64,000 nucleotides of DNA, from the NCBI GenBank assembly GCA_940337035.1, contig CALNHX010003627.1:62001-126000 (forward strand), written 5' to 3'. The notes under the pieces were generated by a model. That model had not been told where the DNA came from. It saw only the letters and a list, made by a program, of their open reading frames with translations, and ran no database searches. Origin of the DNA: Agriotes lineatus (lineage: Eukaryota; Arthropoda; Insecta; Coleoptera; Elateridae). A program made the position numbers and the translations under genes. Below, piece by piece: positions 44,240 to 56,951 of this stretch (within the stretch, counting starts at the first letter, position 1; each line of letters starts with the position of its first letter).

Positions 44240-46150
44240 TAAATTAAAATAACTAACTTGGGTAATCCTGCTGTTTAATGCTCCCATTTTGAACTACCGA
44301 TGCCAGAGCTAGTAATATAGGACGGATGCTGCAATGCTGTGGGTCGATTCTACTACCATTAGCAGTAGTTCACTTCGATAAAGAAATTGGGAAAACTATA
44401 AAAATGCAAAATAAATTAACAAGACAATTAAATTTTAATTATCTAACATTATATTACAAGTACATTATTAGCAATAAAACTGTTTCCGTTATAATTGAAA
44501 TTCGACTATTTTTGTGATTGTAAGCAACTTCTTTAATAATCTTTTTGCAGTAAAATTATTTAAAAATTGCAGTAATAACCCCTAGTATAATTAAAATAAA
44601 ATTTAATTTGTCAGCAAATGGATAAAAAAGAAATGAAATATACTACCTACTGTATTTGTAAATAAAACTCCAGTGTTAAGTTTATTGAATATAAAAAAGG
44701 GCAAAACCTGTAAATACAAACAATACATTAAATTGTTTCTAAAAAAGTGCACATGGATTTACAAAAAATACACTGAACTGTTATTAAAAGTGCATATATA
44801 TTTACCAAAAATAAATGAAATTGTTTATAAAAATGTACAGATGTATTTACAAGAAATAAATTGAATTTTTAATAAAAAACATTTATATATTTGGCAAAAA
44901 TGAAGTAAATTGTTTATAAAAATGTACAGATGTATTTACAAGAAATAAACTGAATTGTTAATAAAAAATGTTTATATATTTACTAGAAATAAATTAAATT
45001 GTTTATAAAAAGTACACATATTTACAAAAATAAACTAAGTTGTTATTAAAAAAGTGCATAAAAATAAATTAAACTGTTTTTAAAAAAGTGCATAAATATA
45101 AATTAAATTGTTTATAAAAAGTACACATATTTACAAAAATAAACTAAGTTGAAAAAAGTGCATAAAAATAAATCAAATTGTTTTTAAAAAAGTACATAAA
45201 ATAAATTACATTGTTTTTAACAAAGTACAAATATATTTACAAAAATATAATGTTATTAAAAGAGTGATAAATGATAACAGATTACAATACGTATTGTTGG
45301 CTTATGGCAATTATAAATTCGGAAAAAATATTATCATTATGAAATTGATTTCGCCGTATAAATTCGTGCAAATACGACTCAAAAAGCGACTGGGAGGTAC
45401 CAAACTGTCGCCGAAGCTTTCGCTTTGCTCGCATCCACAATTTATTATTGGTAAATATATGAACATTTTTTATTAACAATTCAGTTTATTTCTTGTAAAT
45501 ACATCTGTACATTCTTATAGACAATTTAATTTATTATTGGTAAATATATAAACAATTTTTATTAACAATTAAGTTTATTTCTTGTAAATACATCTGTACA
45601 TTTTTATAAACAATTTACTTTATTTTTGGCAAATATATATGCACTTTTAATAACAGTTCAGTGTATTTTTTGTAAATCCATGTGCACTTTTTCATAAACA
45701 ATTTAATGTATTGTTTGTAGTTACAGGTTTTGCACTTTTTTATATTCAATAAACTTAACACTGTTTGGAGTTTTATTTACAAATACAGTAGTTTTAATTA
45801 TACTAGGGGTTATTACTGTAATTTTTAAATAATTTTACTGCAAAAAGATTATTAAGGAAGTTGCTTACAATCGCAAAAATAGTCGAATTTCCATTGTAAC
45901 GGAAACAGTTTTATTGCTAATAATTTACTTGTAATATAATGTTAGATAATTAAAATTTAATTGTCTGGTTAATTTAATTTGCATTTTTATAGTTTTCCCA
46001 ATTTCTTTATCGAAATGAACTACTGCTAATGGTAGTAGAATCGACCCTCATCATTGCAGCATCCCTCCTATATTACTAGCTCTGGAATCGGTAGTTCAAA
46101 ATGGGAGCATTAAACAGCAGGATTACCCTAACTTGAGTTTTAATTTCAAT
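44240..46150. repeat. 1.9-kb palindrome with tandem repeats in both arms
   Basis: Left arm from AATTAAAATAACTAACTTGG; right arm ends with the inverse (TTGAGTTTTAATT). Arms hold GTTTAATGCTCCCATTTTGA, TTTCCGTTATAATTGAAATT, CCCCTAGTATAATTAAAA and others in mirrored order. The inner parts of both arms are 85-95-bp tandem units built on TTGTTTATAAAAATGTACAG (starts at 44821, 44910). The centre is near 45195. Confidence 0.92.
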
Positions 46151-46190
46151 GCCAGATAAATATTTTAGCTTACAACTTATTTTTTACGGT

Positions 46191-46747
46191 AATCTTGTAT
46201 TGTACGACGCCACCGATGAACTACTGTTCCTAGAGTCAGTAATCTTGGAGGGAGGGATCGCTAACATGTCAAATACCTTACACTATTGCCAGACCTTTGT
46301 TTACTTGTACAGCAATTTGGGGTCTAATTCGTTTTAGTTTGCATGTTTATCGTGGTCCTAACATCAATGTCGAATAGAGGTGTTCTAGCTCCAACTGTTT
46401 TGTGAATGAAGATAACATTTTGACACTAAACCATATCCGTGATTCTTGCAGGTGTTGCGGTTAGGGTCAAACTAAAATGTATTGAACGGTTGACGAAGCG
46501 TGGATTAATACATAATTTCCTTCGGTGTAAATGCTGTTAGGTAGATATGGCGTTTGTTTAACGATTGTTCACGATTAAAAGCAAACTAAAAATAATTTGG
46601 CGCCAAAAGCTGTTGAAGCCAAACAATAAAGGTCTGGCAACGTTTTAAGGTAATTTTAATCTAAACGATCAGCTGTTCGCGCCTCCCTCCAAGATTACTG
46701 ACTCTAGGAACAGTAGTTCATCGGTGGCGTCGTACAATACAAGATTT
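46191..46747. mobile_element. MITE with about 70-bp inverted ends
   Basis: Left AATCTTGTATTGTACGACGC through CAGTAATCTTGGAGGGAGG; right end is the near-perfect inverse. A 420-bp unique centre has no ORF. The TSD is not clear. Confidence 0.88.
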
Positions 46748-47290
46748 TTAAAACTTACCTATTCTCTTTAACACCACGAATTTCACAGGCAGAAAAGCAG
46801 TCATTGTTTAATAGGATTGATAATAATGAAAATTGTGCAGTGCGAAACGCATTGATTGCCTCTGTTTTTGCCAGATAAAAATTCCATGCAAATCTTAGGT
46901 TATGTCACACAAAAGCACACAAAATTAAAATGGAAAATATAATAACGAATACTCACTTTTCTACAACAGAAATGAGGGTTTCCTTCTTCGTAAACTAAAG
47001 GCCAGCTGTCAACACGACGATTTTAGCCCTGTTGCCAAATTTACACTGTACGAAATAAATTTGTAGAAACGGTTTCAAAATGTACCAGGTCTGTCAACGC
47101 TGCTAATATCAAGACCACGCCCACAATCGAACTACACATAGACCACGCGCATGCATGTTTGACCTTGGGAAGTGTTCTGCTTTATTATAGAGTTATGATG
47201 AGTGCGTTTGATTTTTTTGCGATAAATCGGTTCCCGTTAACATTATATGGAAATTGTCAGGTCATTTTGGTATTTTAATTAGCCACCTAG
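46748..47290. other. Intergenic, nothing recognised
   Basis: No ORF or repeat that I can support. Confidence 0.6.
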
Positions 47291-49229
47291 GCTTTAGGGC
47301 AGCGTGTCCGTATGCTAAACCCTTTTAGTTACTTATTTGGCTTCATCGCCTAATTCCATAATAATGATTTTGCACATATTTGGCCCCAAACGCAGTATTT
47401 CTCGTCAGTTGGAGCACCCCTTTGCTGGTACTTTGGCAGCCGGGTGTTATCGCTCGCAAGAATTCCGAACCTTCTAGAAATCACGCCGTTGAGGCGACTG
47501 CGAGGCTTCGTGCTATCTTTGTCACCGACACTTATTTGTTTCATTTTATCGCCTCACGATTGGCTGCCGAGATATAGTCACGTGGGGACGCAACCGATGT
47601 GTCATGTTGCAGCGCTTCCCTCTGGGCAGTTGATCGCAGCCCGTTGCAGAAAGCGTACGTTTGGTGGTTGTGTTACCCAGGCGGCGTCCTTCGGCCCCTT
47701 AGGTGCCCGAGGACGCCTGCCGCTGTCCTTTTAGTATTGTTGCCGTGGAGGCCCTCTTTTCCGTTGCCCGTCTCGAGCTGTGGCAGCGAGCGCTGCGAGA
47801 ATGGTTTCAAGTTCGAGAGGTGTTGTGTTTGTGCGTGCTCCGAATTATTTCGGCGTAGCGTGAGTGCATCTTGAGTCCAGTTTCTGCTCCCGTAAGTAAG
47901 GGGTCGTCCCCTTCATCTCGACATTCGAGGATCTGTCCCGCAGAACGTAAGTGGCCCATTTTCGTCGTCAAGTTGTACGCGTCCTGACGCGGCGCACGTC
48001 GCCATTATGGCGGATACCCACTCATCACTATAACCGTCGAATATCGAATGTACCTGCCACCTAAGACTGCAGCCTGTCGCAACTCAACTGTACCAGGCTT
48101 CCCGACCGCCTACGTATTAAGGTATGTGTCTTTGAACTGATTACCGTTGTGAACGCGAGTGTTCCTGTCCCGCGTGCGAGTTGTTTTGGAACGCCGCGAA
48201 CGAGCCCGTCACGTCTCTTGTGCGTACAGGCACTGTCGTCATATTTGCCCGCATTTCCAAATTACAGACTGTCTATTTTACAAGGGCTTGCATTACTGTA
48301 TGTTGCATAAGGCGTCGCGCCCACATGCTGTGCGTTCATTTCAAATTACAGACTGTCTATTTTACAAGGGCTTGCATTACTGTATGTTGCATAAGGCGTC
48401 GCGCCCGCGTGCTGTGCGTTCATTCCAAATTACAGACTGTCTATGTTACAAGTGCTACTTTGTTCATTACTGTACGTTGCATAAGGCTTCGCGCCCACAT
48501 GCTGCGCATTCATTTCGAATTTTAGGCTGTATCTTTGCACGAGCTTGCGCCTAGTGCTACCTTGTTTATTCTGTACATCTGTCGCTAGGTTTAGAGCGTG
48601 CGCCAGCTGGTGTTTTCTTAGATATAATATATATATATAGGGCGACGCACTCCGCTGCCCCATTGTAACCCGTGATTCAATATATGACTTGTTAATTAAG
48701 GAAACTATTGTTTTGTTTCGACTTGTGCATGTTCTGTTTCAGATAAGCGCCCCCTTCAGTGATTATTGTACGACGGGACTAGGGAGCCTTGAGCGTACAG
48801 GTGGGTGAGACAGCTGCGTAGTCGCGGTCGGATTGGCACCTAATTACAATCTTCGCATAAGGCAACCCCGAAATTGTTATTTGAACTTGCAACTCTTGAG
48901 TAATCCTATCGACGGAGTGTCTTGGATACTTCGCCCCCGTCTAACCGCCCAGGTCCGGTTAGTCGGGTTAAGACAGACTTGGTGGCGCCCTCATTATTTT
49001 ACCGTTAGTTACCGACCTTCTGGTCGTTACCCTCAGATAATCTCGTTAAAGGACCCGCCCATCTCCACTGAAAGTCTAGCTCGGCCTAACTTGTTGCGGC
49101 GTGGGTGGCGGCCTAGGAGATATTTCGTCCCGATTTCGTCAGTTACGGCCCGCGCCGGCCGTTTCGTTATTGTATGAGCCGGTGCGGTGTCGTAAAGTCA
49201 GTTTAAGACCGTAACACATTCAACAAATG
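47291..49229. other. GC-rich block, possibly a long LTR, ending at an assembly gap
   Basis: Clearly richer in G+C than its surroundings. TATA-like TATAATATATATATATAG is at 48621. TGGTGGCGCCC at about 48982 resembles a primer-binding site after an LTR end AAGACA. A tandem array lies at 48252-48540. The open frames here lack family motifs. The block is cut at the N run, so its identity is open. Confidence 0.35.
48252..48540 (+). repeat. Tandem repeat, about 84-bp unit, 3.5 copies
   Basis: Unit contains AAATTACAGACTGTCTATTT, CATTACTGTATGTTGCATAA and GCGTCGCGCCCACATGCTG. The third and fourth copies are more diverged. Confidence 0.9.
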
Positions 49230-49252
49230 NNNNNNNNNNNNNNNNNNNNNNN
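49230..49252. other. Assembly gap (23 N)
   Basis: Run of N. The sequence differs sharply in composition on the two sides. Confidence 0.99.
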
Positions 49253-49710
49253 CTTCCTTAGTAAGAGAGAAGTGTCAAAGCATACAAAGATCAAACTATG
49301 TAAATCAGTTTTTATACCAACCTTAACGTACGGGTGTGAGTCTTGGGTATTAACAGCTAAACAACGATTTAAATTGCAAGCATGTGAGATGCGAATCCTA
49401 AGAAAAATAAAAGGAGAGAATAAAAAACGAAAACATTAAAAAAAACCTTAAAAGTAAGATCACTGTTTACCTATATAGAGAAAACACAATTACGCTGGTT
49501 TGGACACCTTGTAAGGATGAAGGACGATAGAACTGCAAAGAAAATATGGGAATGGTACGGACAACAAAATAAGCAGAGGAAGACCCAGAAATACGTGGAA
49601 CAAGGAAATAAGGAATATATTTGAAAGAAGAGGAGTAACTTGGGCGAGAGCAAAAGAGATGGCCATGGACAGGAAGCTATGGAAACAATTTTGTGAAGAT
49701 CAACCCTAAA
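49253..49710 (+). pseudogene. LINE fragment, C-terminal RT region
   Basis: Reads KLCKSVFIPTLTYGCESW, then LQACEMRILRKIKG. After frameshifts come SRGRPRNTWN and ARAKEMAMDRKLWKQF. Same part of a LINE ORF as 9296-9754 but another family. The 5' part is lost at the gap. Confidence 0.7.
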
Positions 49711-51133
49711 AACAGCACCCTCGACACCGAAAGGTAGAAGAGGACCGGATTATGTATGTATATATGTTTGATGTAGTATAAAGTGTTTACATGCTCCTCA
49801 ATTACAGTTACCTGTAATTTTATCACTATGTTATGCAAATCATATATCAAAAACGATAGGATTAGAATATAATTAATTCAATTTATAACAACAAAAATTA
49901 ATATGTAGAAATGTCGCCACAGTTTACAATTACATCTTGCAATGAAATTAGTAAATCTCTGATATCTACATACAGGAGATAAGTTGTATTTTTGCTTACT
50001 TCAAACTGAGTTTCAATTGCTCTTATTGGCATTTCTTTCTCTATCTTATCGACATTTTCTTCTTTTTCGAATTCATCAAATGACGTTTGTTGACAGCGAA
50101 AATGTGACAGCTAATTTAAATGCACAGGCTACTAAGATATTATTCTAAAAGTTGAGTTTACATTAGAGTAAAATACGTGTACCCGAGTTTTTGGCGACAA
50201 CCGTACCTACTATTAATTTTTCAATAAATATTAAGAAGAGTACATCTCTTTTTTTCAGGTATTTTTTTTTCAGTTGCTGTACATAGATTGCTCAGTACGA
50301 CCTTAATATGAAAATTCTATATTCTTGATGTGATTATTTGTCAAAATATCTTAATATTGTGTTAAGTTAATTTTAATTTCTTCGCGCCACTAGTCGTAGC
50401 CCATTTAGTTTTAACTATTTTTGGTCAACGCTGCCCTTGCTGTTCGTTTTCACGAAATCAGGGTTGTAATATTAGCTTATTGCAGGGAGACGCTTGCTTA
50501 GACAGCCAAGGTCTGCACGTTTGTTAAAAATTTGTCTCTGCCGGTACAATCCGCGCCCGATCGGGAAGACTGCATTTCTTGCACATAACGTCTGCATAGT
50601 TTTGTGGAAAATTACCTTTTCTGCCGTTACACCTCGCTAGAGGGGACTAATGAAGCTGGCGAGCTGCAAATTTTGTTTTTCGACTGACAGTCGGGATTTA
50701 ATATTCAAGCTCGCATGTGTGGCTCTTGAATCCCCAATCTGCCGCGGAAGTAGGTTGGTGATTTATCAATATTCAGCAGGAGGTATTTGATTGTGTCTGG
50801 GTAAAGATTGCCGCAGGTGGTAATGCTGCTGTGATTCGTGACTGTGTCATAATATTATCACTCGATTTATTTGGAATTTATTCGGTTAGGATGTACATAA
50901 ATAAATATTTGGGGTTACCGTCCTTTATCATTCTCTTACCGTGGGATCCCCCAAAGATGAATATTATATGAGATAAGATATCGCCCGTCTGCGAATTTCT
51001 TCCTTTGAGTTGGCTACTTGAAACGCCACCAGCCGGCTTCCTCTTGCAGCCCGTCCAGGTATTTTTCATCGCTTATGATCATCTCTCGGTGACCTGGCAA
51101 TGGCGCATTCTTCTCGATTGTTCTAAGTGTATC
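49711..51133. other. Intergenic, nothing recognised
   Basis: No convincing coding exon or paired repeat. Several acceptor-like TTTTTTTCAG tracts occur near 50260. Confidence 0.5.
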
Positions 51134-52038
51134 GTACAGGGTGAGCGAAACTCGATGTCTCAGCTCTATTATAAAAAAAGCAAAAACGATAGACTAAATC
51201 TGAAAAGAGGTTTTTAAATGAGATTGAGTAAGGTCCATTTTAAGCCAAATTTTCATATTTTTCCATATTTGGAAACAGAAGTAATGACGTCATCGAATTT
51301 GTTTTTCCCAGAAACATACCTATATTTTGGCATATTAAAAAAGCTAATTTTTCTGAACACATTTTGTGAAAAAAATTGCTATCTTCTTCCGTTCGAAAAT
51401 TATAAGCAAATTTGTAAAAAAAAGTATTATCAAAAATTCCCAATTGTCACGATTTAAACAAGTAGCCTTTGGAAACAAATAGCAACGTCGCATCTGTGAA
51501 TTGGAATAACACGTTCGGGGTATCTCTGGGCGTATAACTAAACTGCTCTTCTAGAGTTCTATTGCGATTCCCCATAAACTAATAACATGTCGACTTTTTC
51601 GTTGTGCGTGAACATTTTTCAAAGTCAAATGACAACAAAACAATATTTGTCAACCATTAGTTTAATTATTGACAGATGCGACTTTGCTATTTGTTTCCAA
51701 AGGCTACTTGTTTAAATCGTGACAATTGCGAATTTTTGATACTTTTTGATACAAATTTGCTTATAATTTTCGAACGGAAGAAGATAGCAAACTTTTTTCT
51801 TCACAAAATGTGTTCAGAAAAATTAGCTCTTTTTAAATATGCCAAAATATAAATATGTTTCTGGGAAAAACAAATTTGATGACGTCATTACTTCAATTTC
51901 CAGATATCGAAAAATATGCAACTATGGCTTAAAATGGACCTTACTCAAACCCATTTAAGAAACTTTTTTCAGATTTTTTCTATCGTTTTTCCTTTTCTTA
52001 TAATAAAGCTGAGACATCGAGTTTCGCTCACCCTGTAC
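51134..52038. repeat. 905-bp foldback element
   Basis: Ends GTACAGGGTGAGCGAAACTC and inverse. Arms of about 350 bp (AACAAGTAGCCTTTGGAAAC; GAAGAAGATAGCAA; ATGACGTCAT) flank a loop of about 180 bp. Confidence 0.92.
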
Positions 52039-53090
52039 ATCTGGTGAGCGAACTGCTGAACGCTTCCTATTGTCCATGGCTTGAGATACCGTAACAAATT
52101 CTGCATTTCCGCTATAGTAACAAGTATAGTATGATAAAAAATTATTTTCATCTAGTGTGGCTATGTAATGGTTCTAATTTATAAATGCAATTATAAGACA
52201 ATTCCTGCTAAGAAATGGAGCGTACGTTTTGTTTCGTAAATTCAATGCAAAATTACCAAAACGTAGATTTACCACACATATTACACTAATACCCATACTT
52301 TTTTCGAAGATCGATGCTAAGATTGATGTTGAATTCGTCTTCATTTTAGTGATCCGATTAAAAGTTTCAGTAGAAATTCAGAAACTGTGGTTGGCGGTTC
52401 AGGTCGAAGAAATAAATACAACGATTATAATCCTTGCCGAAATTATTTACTTGGAAGTTAAATCTGTAAAATTTGGGTAAGGATTTATTTACAATAACTG
52501 CTCAAAAAATAGTGGAACGACGCTTGTATATTGTATAGTCATCTCCCTTTATATGGAAAAGATATGCAAACCGGTTAACTGAATTAATGCAACAAAATAT
52601 GTTTTATTTGTAATCGAAGCAATACCTGCTTTTGTCTACGATCAGTCCGAAAAATTTGGTTTGTAAAAGTGGGACTTCTGAAGAGGTGCTACGAATCAAT
52701 GCAACCTACTACAGCACACCCAAAGGATATAGAATTGATTTTTAAACACACTGAATTGGAAAAAGGGTATTTATTCACGTATTACTAATTATTTATTGGG
52801 GAAACCAAAATTAACACCACTTTACAGCTTGGCTTCCTTTCCCCAATTGTTTATCTTCGATTTCACATTGTTTTACATTATTTCCAAGCTGGTTATATCT
52901 CTGGTTACATCAGGGTTAACACTATTTTTATTACAGTTTTTACAAATTATTATAAAGGCCAATGATATTTTATACTATTTACAGAAATTAAACTAGCATA
53001 TTTTTGGAATATTTTATAAAATATTATTTGATATGCTTAAAATATTATTAATTGCTATTATAATCATAATAGATAATAACGATAAGTTTG
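52039..53090. other. Intergenic, nothing recognised
   Basis: AT-rich. The open frames at 52229 and 52796 show no domain. Confidence 0.5.
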
Positions 53091-53346
53091 ATTATGAGCA
53101 TCTTCTTAACGACACGAGTTTGATTGCTAAAAACGAGGCGGTGAACAGAGTTTTGCGGCAATCAAACGAGTCTCGTTAAGTGCCATAAGCAAACGTGTAT
53201 TGTTCAATATTTTATCTTCATCAATAAATTTTGGTTCAATGTATTTCTTTATACAAAGAGAGAGCGGTAATGTTCATTACCGCACTGAGTGTGGTAATAT
53301 CTATCCATAATATCTATTACCGCACTCAGTGCGGTAATGAAGCTCT
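53091..53346. repeat. Two hairpins in a row
   Basis: 53091-53200: GAGTTTGATTGC arms around AACGAGGCGGTGAACAGAG. 53258-53346: AGAGCGGTAATG and CCGCACTGAGTGTGGTAATA arms. The first belongs to the GC-loop hairpin group. Confidence 0.8.
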
Positions 53347-53492
53347 TAACGATACTAAAATTAATTTGGTTAAGAGTCTATAACAACACTGATGAAGATA
53401 AAGTCTTAAAATGTATTCATAGCAATATACAGTGGCCGCCAAAAAGTCGGCATAATATGGGAACATTTTTTATTTTTGATTTTTCAAATAAA

Positions 53493-54654
53493 CTTTTTAC
53501 GTCAATAATTTGTGCTTGTCTAAAAGCTTATTTTGCTCCTATCATATATACCGAGTGATTTTTACTTATTTAGAAAATGGAGTTTTTCGAAATTGTGAAA
53601 ATCCAAAAAGTGCTATTTTTCAGAAATTAGGCAATATTTCAATGAGGTTTTTTTAGAGTGTGTTATTTTTAGCTAACTAAACAACCGCAAGGCCAGAAAA
53701 CTTTAGCTAAAAATGAATTTTTCAATTTTTTAAATATTTTTCAAAATTTCTCATACAAAGACTTAATATTAAAGTTCAATTTTCTTTATGTGAACACTTT
53801 AAATAATTATAATTGGTGAATATAATATAAAATGTTAATTACTTCTTTAGATTTTTTATTATTTACCGCGAAGTAGTATGTTTGCATAATTTTTACGTTT
53901 TCTATGCAAGGCGCTTTTTAAGGGAAATATGTTTCAATTCTAATTAATATCGATTTACATGGCTTCAAGAAACTCCTAATCTAGCCCTGTTAATGAATTA
54001 CTGTTACTAAAATCCTGTAAATGTTCTTTTACAGTTGTCTAAATGAGAAAATTGTTTAGAACATGTAATTGGATAAAAAAATTCCTTATTTAGACAACTG
54101 TAAAGGAACATTTACAGGATTTTTGTAACAGTAATTCATTAACAGGGCTAGATTAGAGTTTCTTGAAGCCATTTAAATTGATATTAATTGGAATTGAAAA
54201 ATATTTCTCCTAAAAAAGCGCCTTGCATAGAAAACATAAAAATTATGCAAACATACTACTTTTCGGTAAATAACAAAAATTTTGAAGAAGTAATTAACAT
54301 TTTATATTATATTCACCAATAATAATTCTTAAAAGTGTTCACATAAAAAAATTGAACTTTAATATTAAGTCTTTGTATGTGAAATTTTGAAAAATATTTA
54401 AAAAATTGAAAAATTAATTTTTAGTTAAAGTTAAAAAAAATTATTGGTTTTTTACATTGAAATTGTTTAGTTAGCAAAAAATAACACACTCTAAAAAAAT
54501 CTCGTTGAAATATTACTTAATTTCCGAAAAATAACACTTTTTCAGTTTTGACAATTTCGAAAAACTCCATTTTCCAAACAAGTAAAAATCACTCGGTATA
54601 TATGATAAAGGCTAAATAGGATTTTAGACAAGCACAAATTATTGATGTAAAAAG
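53493..54654. repeat. 1162-bp palindrome
   Basis: Ends CTTTTTACGTCAATAATTTG and inverse. Arms of about 550 bp run almost to the centre near 54073 (TTTAGACAACTGTAAA arms). Arms include CTAGCCCTGTTAATGAATTA and GCAAGGCGCTTTTTAAG-like blocks. TACAGTGGCCGCCAAAAAGT just left (53429) looks like a mariner-type end. Confidence 0.93.
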
Positions 54655-54819
54655 ACACTGTATATGATTTCTTGTTCAAACGCATGTTATTTAGCGCTTT
54701 TAGGAAATCATTATAGTGACTAGATTTCCGTACTGACATTTTGTCCAATTTCCAAATCAGCATAACGTTGGAAAGTTTTGGTGTAGTATCCATAGTGACC
54801 ATATATCTAATACTTACTA

Positions 54820-55075
54820 TATTGCTAGCGGCTATGAGTGGGAAACTGGCCAAGGAAGTGAGACAGACAACCAACTCTTCAATGTATAATGGTGAGCTGT
54901 GTGCAAGCGCGGCGGCGTCGTCCGGCCAATGGGGAAGTGGGCAAGTTTAAAATTCGCTTTTAAAGGCGGAGTTCGAATTCTCACGCATGCGCACGAGACG
55001 CGTTATACTCTAAGTGAGACTATGTCGGCGCCGTAATGTTTTCTGACGTTTCCAGGCCCTACTAGCAATATATGT
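54820..55075. mobile_element. Short GC-rich insert with inverted ends
   Basis: ATATTGCTAG at both borders in inverse, followed by similar GGGAAACTGG and GGAAACGTCA stretches. The interior has GCGGCGGCGTCGTCCGG. No clear TSD or ORF. Confidence 0.45.
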
Positions 55076-55210
55076 GTATTATATATATGATAGTGACATA
55101 AAAACAAATGCCGGAGATAAAAGAGATTGGCTCCCGCCGCTAAAACTACTGCACAAAAGCTGATTTTCTATAAGGGGAGCAGAAAAAAATGTCATTGGCT
55201 TTAATACTTA

Positions 55211-55320
55211 TTTACTATGCAAGCGCATAAAGCTAGTCTTTAGTCGCGAGTGGGGCAGAGTTAAAACGAGAGTGAGCAAAGAGTTTTAAGCCCCGCTAGT
55301 GATTAAAGATGCTTTACGCA
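55211..55320. repeat. 110-bp hairpin of the GC-loop group
   Basis: Arms GCATAAAGCTAGTCTTTAGTCG and GAGTGGGGC pair with GCCCCGCTAG and TTAAAGATGCTTTACGC. The right flank (CAATATTTTATCT) is shared with the 53.1-kb hairpin. Confidence 0.8.
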
Positions 55321-56035
55321 TGTGTATCGTACAATATTTTATCTACCATAGAATCTAGAAAAAAGGTAAATATATAAAAAAAATTAAATTAGGATTACTA
55401 GAAATCGGTCGTAATTTTGCGTGGTTAAAAATTTTAAAACACGTTGCTACTGACGACGTAAACTAATGAAAACATGTCATTAAACAGTTGTTTTACAAAC
55501 TTTAAACTGCCAACTAAAAGTCAATTTTACACACTGTCGTAGATAGAATATTGTTTAAAAGAACTGAAGTGCTACTACGTGAAATTGCTTGTGCGTGTGC
55601 TAAGTTCTATAATAGACATTTCTATAAGACGAAATGAATTTATTTCAATTAGCGCAGCATAATTTCGCATTTGCGGCAAGACCAGGATTGTATTCTGTAC
55701 GTTACTGAATTAATTCCTTATGCATGCGTGTCCTGCGTAATCCGTATCTGTTTGTGAATAGATCGGAGGCGTTATTTATGCTAAGTGTGCATTTCTGCAT
55801 GCATATACATCATGGAACACTCAACGTCGGCGTTGTAATAATACATATTGATGGGCTTTGTGAGCACACCTGTCTAAATCAAATTTTATGCTCATTTAGT
55901 ATGCACTTAGCCCATAAATATGCATCAGATCATCACTCTCAAGCAGTCGCATTTGTGCAAAACAAGGAACATATTTTATACATACACTTGCCAAAAAGTA
56001 AATTCTCGAAACGCAGATGGGCAAGCTTAGACGCT
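55321..56035. other. Intergenic, nothing recognised
   Basis: A 105-aa open frame at 55724-56041 runs into the hAT element and shows no motif. Confidence 0.5.
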
Positions 56036-56043
56036 GTTTAAAG

Positions 56044-56951
56044 TAGTGATGGGCTAATTCGAATCAAAAATAACCGGTTATCCGGTTATTGAAATAACCT
56101 GTGTAACTCGGTTTTCGTTCCAAGTAATCGAATCAAAAATAACCTCAACCTGATACGTACTTCGTGCCGCGTCGCAGCGACCTGCGAGTGATCAAAATTC
56201 TGTAAATAATACGGCATGCATAATCATAACTCATAACCTTTTCTACGTATGTACTTGATTGACCCAACTGACGCCGCTGCTTGTTGATGTTATTAAGACA
56301 TTTGATACTTCCAGTTGACGAGTTAAATTTATGGGGGCCGTTCCTATTACAGATAACGTTCTGTTGAGTCTGAGATTTGCCGAGCTGTGTTTATATCGGT
56401 CTAAATTTTTGCTTCGTAACGCGGTTGATTATGCCAAATAGGGATAAACAGAAAGCGAAATAGGATTTTCCAATATCGTAAAAGATTTATATTTAATTTT
56501 TAATAACGGAGCAATCGGGACAAGAAGTGGATTTCTATGTTGAAAATTTTAAGTGTGTGTCCTTAAAACCGCGGAAGCTTTCCGCGGACTACTAGAGAAT
56601 TTTAGGAACTAAAAATAGATTCAATAGATACTTTGTATTCGCATATTTATAATTTCTTTATGATTAGTATTGATATAGCTATTCTCAATGGTTTAAACTC
56701 CTTAGAAATCAAATAAAAATCATTTATACAATTATTATAATTAACGATTAACTGAGTTCCTCTGCTATCTGCAAGTTACGATGGCGATGCAGATGACGGT
56801 GAACCGCCAACCGGCAAACCGGCTGACTTAATCGAAACAAATCGAGAGCCAAAATTGATTCAAATTATGATTCAAATCATCAATCGGTTATTAATATGAT
56901 TCGAATGCAAATAATTCGGTTATGAAAATTGTCCGGTTATGCCCATCACTA
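56044..56951. mobile_element. Non-autonomous hAT element with AACCGGTTAT arrays
   Basis: Ends TAGTGATGGGC and GCCCATCACTA. GTTTAAAG is duplicated at 56036-56043 and 56952-56959. AACCGGTTATCCGGTTAT and GAATC motifs fill the ends; a GAAGCTTTCCGCGG-type hairpin lies near 56570. 908 bp, no transposase. Confidence 0.94.

Noticed and set aside
48252..48540. CRISPR-like array
   Set aside because: Units of about 84 bp repeat in full, without short repeats separated by unique spacers.
47444..48663. Several 70-130-aa ORFs in the GC-rich block
   Set aside because: High G+C removes stops; they follow the 84-bp tandem repeat and contain no domain.
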